Positions 24,618 to 34,345 of a stretch of DNA of 64,000 nt are shown here, piece after piece. The stretch is from the NCBI GenBank assembly GCA_024196135.1, contig JAMQCK010000039.1, positions 62,001 to 126,000 of the forward strand. The letters run 5' to 3'. The notes under the pieces were generated by a model. The model worked only from the letters and a program-made list of their open reading frames with translations, did no database searches and had not been told where the DNA came from. The stretch is from Pleurotus ostreatus/Saccharomyces cerevisiae fusant (taxonomy: Eukaryota > Opisthokonta). Positions within the stretch are counted from its first letter, which is position 1; the number at the start of each line of letters is the position of its first letter. Both the position numbers and the translations under genes were made by a program.

Positions 24618-24771
24618 CATCGGGCGCGCGGCGTCTCCGGTCAGAAGCTTCATCCTCTTCAGCACCGTCTTCTTCCGCGCTGTCAATGTCATTGTCGAGA
24701 GTGGGATTTCAATCACGTCTCAAAAACGAACTGTGACTGTCACCGATGTTGTTACATTTCGAATGCTTTGC

Positions 24772-24835
24772 CTATGAAAGACTGCTACTGGGAGTCGTGA
24801 GCCAACCGAGCGACTTTCCGTCGTCCGCCTCTTCC

Positions 24836-24870
<35 letters not shown>

Positions 24871-25998
24871 GCCGTCCTCCTCGTTGAGCTCGCGCTCGAG
24901 CTGGATGACACGCTTGACGAGTCGCTCGGCGCCGATGCTGTTGAAAAAGGCGAGTGTGGCTGTGTCGTCGCGTTCGTTGTAGCCGTCGTTCTCGAGGATG
25001 GCACGGCAAATCTTGGGGAACTCTTTTGTGCGGCTGTTGTTGGCGAGAGACTTGACGGACCAGAAGGGGTCGAGGAGGACGAGGAGCCCGAACTGGGGGG
25101 CGGGGTGGGTCAGCGAGAGAGCGTGGCGGAAGCGACAACCAGAGAAACGCACCTTGCGATAAATGTCGACGAGCCTGTTCCGGCCGTTGACGATGGGCTT
25201 GATGACGGACTCCTTCCACCTGTTAAAGTCGGCAGCGGCGCCACCCTCATTCTTGTACACGGCCTTGTAAAACTCGTCCTTTTCGACGGAGCGGCCGGTG
25301 CGGGTGAGACCGATGGACTGCCAGCGGAGGCCAAACTCGAGTGTGTCGACGAGGATGATGAGACGGCGGCGGTAAAAGCTGACGTCGTGCTTGGTTTCGT
25401 TGATGCAGATGCGCTGGCGAGAGAGAGAGAGGTGAGCGATGGCCGGAGCCAAATCAGGCTGACGCACGTTATGCAGCTGGACGAGAAGGCCGCCCTCGTC
25501 GCCGTGAACGTCCAAGTCGTTGTACGTCTGGCGGGCGGTCATCTGGTCCGAGTTGTGGGGCGCGGAGTCTGTCCACTCTTGCGCGGTGTTGCGGTCGATG
25601 CCGCGCACGAGACGCACGAACGCGCCGTCCTCCATCTCGCGGCGGGACGTGGGCTCGGGCGGGTCGATGGCGATCTTCCAGACGTCGGCCATGTTGCGCC
25701 ACTCTGCCTTGGCGGCCTCGTCGATGTCGGCGAGTCGTGCTTCGGCGAGTTCCTCGGACGTCTGCGCGGTCGGCGCCGCCGCCGCCGCCGTCGCCCCCTT
25801 CTTCCCCCACGTCCCGCCACCCCCACCAATAACCCTGCGCGGCAGCTGGATGACGTGCTTGACGAGGGCGAGCTGCGCCCTGACCTGGCGCCTGAACGCG
25901 GCCTGCTGGTTGCGCGGAAGATCATCGAGGGCGGGCGCCTTGGCGACTGCCTGCTGGAGCGCGTCGAGAAAGTCGGCGTGGGAGGGAGAGAGCGCCAT
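24772..25998 (-). CDS. Unknown protein with acidic tail
   Basis: I do not recognise this protein. The frame is open from 25998 (MALSPSHADFLDALQQAV) to 24772, but two stretches look like in-frame introns (near 25417-25468 and 25093-25152, both with GT...AG ends), so the spliced protein is probably about 370 residues. It is largely helical, with a basic Gln/Arg-rich segment (FRRQVRAQLALVKHVIQL) near residue 35 and a Gly/Ala-rich linker. A central block follows (RWQSIGLTRTGRSVEKDEFY and WKESVIKPIVNGRNRL). The tail has a run of about twelve Glu encoded by a GAG repeat (24832-24865). Only 18 bases separate the ATG from a minus-strand TATATA. It is in line with the small gene and the recombinase-like gene. 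Confidence 0.6.
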
Positions 25999-26015
25999 AA
26001 CCGCGCATCCCTACC

Positions 26016-26021
26016 TATATA
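26016..26021 (-). promoter_or_regulatory. TATA box close to unknown acidic-tail gene
   Basis: TATATAGG on the minus strand, 18 bases from the ATG at 25998. Confidence 0.45.
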
Positions 26022-26060
26022 CTCCTGTGGCTCTGCACTACCCGCAGATGGTGGGCTGAA

Positions 26061-26690
26061 TGACAGGCGCGGTGGATGGGATTGACAGCGTGACTGTTTT
26101 ATTTCTGTGGGCGGTGAGAGTGGGATCTCCATCGCTCCGCGAAAGAACCTGTACCCTCCATCCGAGTCTGAGGAGGAGTCGGAGGAGGAGTCGAGGGACT
26201 TGCGACGCGGGCGAGGGGACATGGTGTGAGTGAGTTGAGCAGGGAAGGTACGGTCGCCCATCGCCCTCGTCCAAGCCCACGCTCGCTGGGCGAGATATTG
26301 CCCGTATCCATCGCACTGAAATGCACGGGCGCCCATCGCTTCGCCAAATAATGCTTGCCCCCCAGTCGCTGCGCGAGATATTGTCCATTCCCCAACGTTT
26401 TGAAAGGCACGGTCGCCCGTCGCTTCGCGAAATAATGCTCACCCCCCAGTCGCTGCGCGAATTATTGCCTGTTCCCCTGGATGATAGGCGCGGTGGATGG
26501 GATTGACAGCCTGACTGTTTCATTGTTTGTGGCGGTGAGAGTGGGATCGCCATCGCTCCGCGAGAAGATGCACGGTCTGCCATCGCTCCGCGAAAAAGTC
26601 CTCGCCCACGGTCGCTGCGCGAAAGATTGCACTGTCGCCCATCGCTCCGCGAGAAATTGCCCGTTCCCCATCGCTTCGCGAAAGATTGCC
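26061..26690. repeat. Minisatellite-like block with two 85-bp direct repeats
   Basis: Two copies of an 85-base unit lie at 26061-26146 and 26481-26567; both contain GCGCGGTGGATGGGATTGAC and GGCGGTGAGAGTGGGATC. Around and between them, the core TCGCTNCGCGAAA recurs about ten times (near 26131, 26335, 26365, 26417, 26446, 26551, 26581, 26607, 26640 and 26668), commonly 28-30 bases apart with variable linkers. The frames across it are repetitive (RSDG, SRSDWG) and look like translation of repeat DNA and not a real protein. Confidence 0.8.
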
Positions 26691-26746
26691 GCCTCGGAAC
26701 TTGGGCCTCGCTCCGCTCGGGGCCCAAATTCCTCGTCCGCGGAACA

Positions 26747-26776
26747 GGGGCGTGGGTTCGAATCCCACTCTCGTCA
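26747..26776 (+). pseudogene. Orphan tRNA 3' half (T arm and acceptor)
   Basis: These 30 bases match the 3' end of the tRNA-Leu at 17841-17870 at 26 positions, and the four differences are two compensated T-stem pairs. It is therefore a well-formed tRNA 3' end from another leucine-type tRNA. A T5 run follows. No matching 5' half, D arm or anticodon arm is seen upstream, where the minisatellite begins instead. Confidence 0.7.
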
Positions 26777-28089
26777 TTCCTTTTTCCCAACTCAAATACT
26801 GGTGGTCGCAGCTGCAGAATTCATGCAGAAGAGTGAAAGAATGAGCCCGAACGGAGAAGTTTGAGTTCGGACTTATGACCTTCCTTTTTAGGCGATTTGA
26901 TGGAAGGTTGTCAAGTTTCTCACGATATACGCCACTTCTTCCCAACGGCCACTGGCTGTGTTGACGTCCCCGACATCCGTGCTCCAGCTCTGATCGTAAC
27001 CTACTCGTATCTTCGAGGAGTCACCGCAGCTTGATCTTCTCGCACAGGCAAGAGGAGCGATCGATTCAATCAAAAAGGTGTTTAATGCCCAACGCCGGTT
27101 AGTTTGAGGCTGACTGAAGTCTATAAGACCAGGCAGTGCGTCATGTAAATGTACTCTCTGTTGCAGCATTCAAAGGCCCTGCACCAGTGGGAGTAGCCGG
27201 GGTCTTACTTCGACAATCATCTCAACGCTCAGCGAATTCAGGCAGTACACCGCAACTCCCGTGAGGTCGATGCAGTCGAAATCAGCAGTCAATTTTGAAT
27301 TGATTAGTAGACGGAGAAGGTGTACGCCTGTGTCGAGAGGTATACAGTACGTGCTATCTCACGAGCGGCGGCGAGATGGCCTCAGACGTCGAATGAACCA
27401 ATTTCAGAGGAAAGCTCTACTATGGGAGCCCATCAAAGCCTCAGCTCTCGTTCCACAGCAGGAAAAGAGGTTCATGTCAGGGCCTACACCATGTTTTCCT
27501 TGTTGGACTGCTCCGAAGTGGTCGTGTGTTGTAGCGTGAGAACATGTGACAATCCTCGTCTTACCTGACCTTCATCACACCGGCAGGCTAGCGGCGAGGA
27601 TGAAGTGCAAGGCTCCAAGAACCTGTGCTGGGTCTCAGTCGAACCTCCACCTTCGGTATCCTTGTTGCTCTCGCCCGCCCCGCGACCATCGCGCTGCATT
27701 CTGATTCGATGCACATCTCCAAGAGACGTCACCGGACGGCGGGATGCTGCACCTTCACCGCCCACTGTTCCGGCTTTTGTTGCCAGCACCCACGCCGCGG
27801 CCGTGCCCGAGGGCGCTAACGTATAGGCGCCCTCGACGAATGGCCGCAGACCCTATGTGCGCCACAAAAGCGATGCACATGCAACGGCGGCGGGCGGGCT
27901 CTGCGTCCGAAGCCTAATCCGGCAGGGATGGGGTCGACCGCGTGAACAACTCGACAACATCAGGTCTTGATGGGATCGGAGATTTCCACCTCTACATATA
28001 CTCGGGCGCTCGGTGGCGGGCTCCGTGCCATGGGTCCCCTTGCTCCCCCACATTGATCACGAGCCGCTGAGAACTCTGCGAATGCTAGC
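26777..28089. other. No supported gene; possible decayed coding remnants
   Basis: Short minus-strand frames (for example 27169-26888 and around 27330-27220, with DCIDLTGVAVYCLNSLS) have a leucine-rich look reminiscent of fungal F-box proteins, but stops and the lack of a consistent start argue against a working gene. Nothing else is recognised. Confidence 0.3.
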
Positions 28090-29757
28090 ATGGTCAGATT
28101 TGGACCAGCGTACGAGCCGCTGGTCGTGACCGAGAATGACTTGATTGTGGCGACCATGGTGCGCGAGGTGTTCCCTCACGAAGTTCCAGAAGAGCTGACG
28201 ACGAACGATATGCGGCTGGATAGTTTTACGCATGGACGGTGTGTTTCCTTCCCTTATATACTGTCCCCTCACTCATATGTGGCACCCTTCCTTCAGCTAG
28301 GATTCGGGTACTTCGTCGGTCTACACTGCGTTCGCGAGTTCAGACGATCAAAGCGGTGGATCTCACCGTATCTGGCTCTGATTTGGGCGGAATTTTTTGC
28401 GTGCGTTTCCTTGGCTCGACGACCACGCGGCGTACCTGACCGAGCCTTCCCCCTTCCCCCTCGCATCGGAATTTCCAGGTGCATAATTTACGGGACGATC
28501 TGCTGGCTGTACCTCCACGGTATCATACCACCCGGCTTTGGGATTTTCTTCGCGACGACGACGTACGTCCGGCTCCTTCGCAACTCCGTAGCTCCAGCGC
28601 TAACAGAAAAATCAGCATCTGGGCCGTGCAGATTCAATGCGTCCTCCAGATCATATGTAACCGCGTTGGAGTGCTTCTACCAGACGACAGATCACGCGTA
28701 CGTCTTCCTCGGCTTTCGACGATGACCTCTGTCGCTCAGTCTTCCATAGCTCACGCTCAAGCTCTCCGTCGCCTTCTTCGTCCTGCTCATCAACATCTCC
28801 GGTATGTGCGCTTCCCCCACATCCCCCGCACGCCTATCTGATAGCATCAGTCTACTGCATATGGATCCCCTCGAAGATGGGCGTCGATGAGAAGTTCAAG
28901 CAGATCAATGTAGTGTGGGACCGCGTCGAGGTACGAAGCGCTTCTTTCATCAACGCCATCTTCTCACCCACTGATTCATTACCGCAGAAAGTCATTTACT
29001 TGTTCATCGACATGGCGCTCAACGCGTACTTTATCATCTCCGTGAAACGACGCCTCGTCGCCTACGGCGTGCGTATCTCGTCTCACTAGACGCGAGTTTC
29101 TTCTAGTTTGAGTCGCAGGCTAATCGGCACGCAGTTGCGGAAGTACGACGCACTGGTGCGGTACAATACCTGGATAGCCACCGTGTCTGTTTCGATGGAT
29201 GTGTTTATCATTTGTAGGTCGACGGTGCTTCACCTCCGAGATCACTACTCACAAATCCGTTAGGCATGATGTCCCTCAAGAACGACTTCGTGTACAATCA
29301 GGTCCACCCCGTCGCCTACATGGTAAAGCTCAATATCGAGATTTCCATGTCCGACCTCATCCGTCGGGTCGCAACGTCCACAGGTACTGCACAGCTTGAT
29401 TCACAGAGTACGCCAGAATGCGGCGGGTCTGCACCCTTTGACCTTTACCTTACCGCTTTCTCCGCAGGCATCCACGTCGACTTCGAGAACGTCAGCAGCA
29501 GCGTCACCGGTACCAGCGGACAGCGCGGCACGCGGTCCATGGGCGTCAGCGACGTCCACTTCTCTACGAATCCGGTCGAGGTACAGATCGACACGGAGGT
29601 CGCGACGGACACGATACACCTCGACAACTTCAAGAAGCGGGATTTATCCTCTAGCAGAGGTGCGAGCTCCTCCCATCGCTTCTCGTGTCAATCGTCCATG
29701 CTGATCAGCGCGACGCAGACCACGACCACGAGAGTGAGAACGGCGAGGATGGCGTGA
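28090..29757 (+). CDS. Fungal multi-pass (7-TM type) membrane protein
   Basis: This looks like a fungus-specific seven-helix membrane protein of unknown ligand. The N-terminus (EVFPHEVPEELTTND) is followed by membrane segments LGFGYFVGLHCV, YLALIWAEFFA, IIYGTICWLYLHG, a helix around IQCVLQIICNRVGVL, SVAFFVLLINISVYCIWIP, KVIYLFIDMALNAYFIISV and TVSVSMDVFIIGMMSL. The conserved HPVAYMVKLNIEISMSDLI stretch (near 29306-29365) precedes a Ser/Thr/Asp-rich cytoplasmic tail. About seven short introns are present. The junction between the first two coding blocks (28239-28300) does not resolve into an in-frame GT-AG intron, although the frame itself stays open, so that edge is uncertain. The stop depends on whether the last intron near 29660-29705 is removed. 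Confidence 0.75.
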
Positions 29758-30111
29758 AGCACTCCGATACCCGACGGTAGCGCAAGTCGGATACCCAGCG
29801 GCAGCGCTCGGATACCCGTACAGAAGCACTCGGGCGAGTTATTTAGTAGACACGCTGCAAGGACCTTGCCAATGTACCAGTTGTATACCTATATATCGTC
29901 GGTAAGTAGTATAGCATAACGTACATATCGTCGTACATAATCCCACTGTTGTTGCACGCAATACGACAAGCGAGTGCCCATGGGCAACAACCAACATACA
30001 ACAACCACCGTCATACGCCCGTCCTCCACAGCCGCACGCCCAAGCCCACGCGCCGTACCCTCTTCCCCGACCAGCGTGCGCCCAACTCCCGCACACGCCT
30101 CTCCAGCACGC
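29758..30111. other. Intergenic, convergent 3' ends
   Basis: It lies between the membrane protein (+) and KRR1 (-). Only 3' flanks are expected; no coding sequence is supported. Confidence 0.35.
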
Positions 30112-31704
<1,593 letters not shown>

Positions 31705-32024
31705 GATGATGGAGAAGGAGGAAAAGTATTGTATCCCCGGATGGCAGGCAGCGCTTGGGCTTTGACCGATCGCCGCTTTCCCATTGTTCTTTCCCAGCAT
31801 CTCCTTGTTCTCCTCCCTCATGACCAGACAGTTGGGTGTGCAGTGCCTCGTCCCTCGCCTCTTTGGCTCTCAATCCGTCTCTGTCGGCGTGTCGTAGCTG
31901 CCCGCTGTACCTTGCTCTCGAATGACTATAGAACGCGTTATGAAATTGCCTGTGAGCTCTGGATAAGAAGCGGCGGTCACGACATCCCGCAGTGAGTTAT
32001 CTCCCATCTCCCTTCCTCGGCACT
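31705..32024. promoter_or_regulatory. Divergent promoter region KRR1 / D-amino-acid oxidase
   Basis: These 320 bases lie between two outward-facing ATGs. No clear TATA box is seen. Confidence 0.35.
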
Positions 32025-33461
32025 ATGGCCAGCGCTCGCAAGAACGTCGTGGTGATCGGCGCAGGTACGCCTAAGCTTTCGCCTCTCCTTGATCGGCCGT
32101 CCAACGAAGATCCGAGGCGTCACCGGCCTCACCACTGCCGTCAGCCTTCAAGAGCAGGGCGATTACGATGTGACAGTACTCGCGGACACCTTCCCCAGCG
32201 ACCCGAAGTCCGTCAACTATACGAGTCACTGGGCTGTGCGCGCGCAACTCTTAGCACCCCATTCCCATCTGACATGACCGTCAGGGCGCGATCCTGCTCA
32301 ATGGCATGAGCGGGGTAGATGGTGCTCGTAATCAGCTCATGATAGGTCAGACGCCCCACCGTATCGTCCTACCTGAATCTTGACCCTTCTGATCCCTGCA
32401 GACGTTGAGAAAGAGTCCTTCGACGTTCACTGGAAGGCCGCCGAATCCGATCCCGACGTCCGGGGCTACCGCCGCCTCCCCGCCACCATCTATCTCAGTG
32501 CTCCCCTCCCAGACTCAAATCCCATCACGAAGTTCCCCGATGCAAGTACCCCGACCCTTTTCCCTCCAAAATCATTTCCGTTAATCCACCATTTAGTTCA
32601 AAGTCCTTCCCCCAGACGTTCTCCCCTCCGGTATCTCCCATGGCATCTCCTTTACCACCCTCACCATCGACCCGCCGCTCTACCTCAACTACCTCTCCAC
32701 GCGCTTCATCGCCGCCGGTGGAACCCTCGCCCGCGGCTCCGTCGCTCACATCAACGTCCTCCTCGAGGGCGGCGCGAACATCTTTCGTGGTCGGCCCGCC
32801 GAGGCGCCTGCAGCGATTGTCAATTGCTCTGGGCTGGGCGCGAGGAGTTTGGGTGGCATCGACGACGAGAAGGTGTACCCAGTGCGCGGGCAGAGCGTGA
32901 GGATTCATGCGCCGTGGGTGAAGGAGGCGATCATGAGCTCGGGAGGGAATGGCGAGGAGCACACTGGGATCTTCCCTCGCGCTAGCGGGGACGTGTACCT
33001 TGTAGGGACGAAGCATGTGGACGATTGGTATGCCTGCCATCCCTTCGTCCTTTGATACGTGTACTCACATACATGTCCCCCTTCAAGGTACCCCGCCCCT
33101 CGCCCCGAGATCGCTCGCGGCATCCTCGAGCGCACCTTCGCACTCTGCTCCGATATCGCACCACCTGAAATACGCGCTGCCAGGAAGCCAACGCTAGACG
33201 ATGTGCTTCCACTCATCGTCGAAGAAGGCGTTGGGCGACGACCCGCGCGCAAGGGTGGTTTGCGCATCGAGACAGAGTGGCTCGAAAGTCCGAAGGCTGG
33301 CAAGGTTCCAGTGGTGCACAACTATGGGTAAGTTGTAGGATAGCAGGAGAAGATTCTTGAGAAGCGCTGACTAGGCTCTTAGGCATGCGGGCTCAGGGTA
33401 CGAGTGTTCGTGGGGTTCAGCTCGGCGAGTTGTCGAAGAGCTGAGGAAGGCCCTTGCATAG
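32025..33461 (+). CDS. D-amino-acid oxidase family flavoenzyme (DAO)
   Basis: The enzyme should oxidise D-amino acids to 2-oxo acids with release of ammonia and hydrogen peroxide, using FAD. The N-terminal Rossmann motif is split by an intron: VVVIGAG then GVTGLTTAVSLQEQG. The FAD-binding element NYTSHWAGA follows, and the substrate domain includes YLNYLSTRFIAAGG, VNCSGLGARSLGG and VRGQSVRIHAPWV. GRRPARKGGLRIE (near 33232-33270) holds the expected active-site Arg region, and HNYGHAGSGYECSWG is the C-terminal FAD motif. About five introns interrupt the gene. The protein ends EELRKALA, so the usual C-terminal peroxisomal signal (SKL type) is not visible. D-aspartate oxidase is a possible alternative within the same family. 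Confidence 0.93.
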
Positions 33462-33911
33462 GCAAATATCATCGTCATCAATGTACTCCTAGGTCCAGGA
33501 AAATACGATACTCACAGCAAAATCACGTATCGGAACCCTTCAGGATTTTTACGACGGAGTCGAGCTGTGGGCGCTTGTAAGTCCACACCCGTGACGTCGA
33601 CGCGGAAGTGATGTCAAGATCACGTGCCATGTTCAACTTGAGGAGTCGGAATCTTCGAGGCTGCAAAGGTGGCGCGACGAGGAGGAGTGATGTCGATACC
33701 CGAGTTCGAGTGATGTCGACACCGGAATCCAAGTGATGTCAGGCGCGACATCACCGTCCTCCTCAGTGACCTAACCTGCGCGTAGCGAGGGAGGTATATA
33801 AGACAGCGCAGCGCACACCGATCCTCTACTCACAGTTCGCAACGAAGACCGCACAACACACTTTCATCTAACGCACTCGCATTCACAACTACCCACTCAC
33901 CAACAGTAATC
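33462..33911 (+). promoter_or_regulatory. Promoter with clustered CRE-like sites
   Basis: One TGACGTC (33592-33598) and four TGATGTC-type sites (33609, 33688, 33711 and 33734), plus an inverted GACATCA at 33747, lie within 170 bases, with CACGTG at 33621-33626. TATATAAG is at 33795-33802, 110 bases before the ATG at 33912. CRE-like sites are bound by ATF/CREB bZIP factors in fungi; binding here is inferred. Confidence 0.55.
33795..33802 (+). promoter_or_regulatory. TATA box
   Basis: TATATAAG, followed after about 40 bases by a pyrimidine/CA-rich leader typical of strongly expressed fungal genes. Confidence 0.6.
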
Positions 33912-34345
33912 ATGTCTTCCGCTGTCCCTTCCCGCAACTACAACGCCGTCGAGGAGACCGGCAACCAGGGCATCGTTGACGGACGCCAAGCTGGTAAGCA
34001 TCCCCCTTTCCTTTCCACCTTCGAGCCCTATCCTAACCACCTTCCCCAGGCTCCAACCCCGAGCCCGCCCCCACCCGCCTCGACACCTACGTCGACCGCG
34101 ACGCCACGCGCTCCGGCACCACCCACGCATCCGACACCCTCACCGGGGCAACCTCCCAAGACGTCCACCGCGGCATCGGGCAACCGCTCGGCGGCCAGAC
34201 CTCACACGAGGAACACACCAACGGCATGCACGGCCGCAAGCGCGATGCGCAGGGCGTGTCGCAGTTTGGGCCGCCGGGCGACCGCGAGCAGGTGCTTGGC
34301 CGGGAAGAGAGGGATAGTCAGAAGTTTGGGGACAGAGTGGCATAG
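33912..34345 (+). CDS. Small hydrophilic protein, possibly stress-induced
   Basis: Two exons (33912-33993 and 34050-34345) give 125 residues. The protein starts MSSAVPSRNYNAVEETGNQG and is strongly hydrophilic throughout, rich in Gly, His, Asp and Arg, with no membrane segment or signal peptide. Short elements such as SQDVHRGIGQPLGGQTSHEEH and GREERDSQKFGDRVA suggest a disordered, hydrophilin-like character. The promoter is well built (TATA box and a cluster of CRE-like sites), which fits inducible high expression, for example under stress. No enzymatic function is suggested; the stress role is inference. Confidence 0.7.

Noticed and set aside
26131..26690. CRISPR-like regular spacing
   Set aside because: Repeats are degenerate, linkers are about 10 bases, and this is a eukaryotic genome.
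26038..26790. 250-residue minus-strand open frame over the repeat block
   Set aside because: It is RSDG-type translation of the minisatellite and of the tRNA 3' half reversed, with no independent coding signal.
26777..27790. Leucine-rich fragments that look like F-box protein remnants
   Set aside because: No start, no consistent frame and no F-box motif; too weak to call even as a pseudogene.
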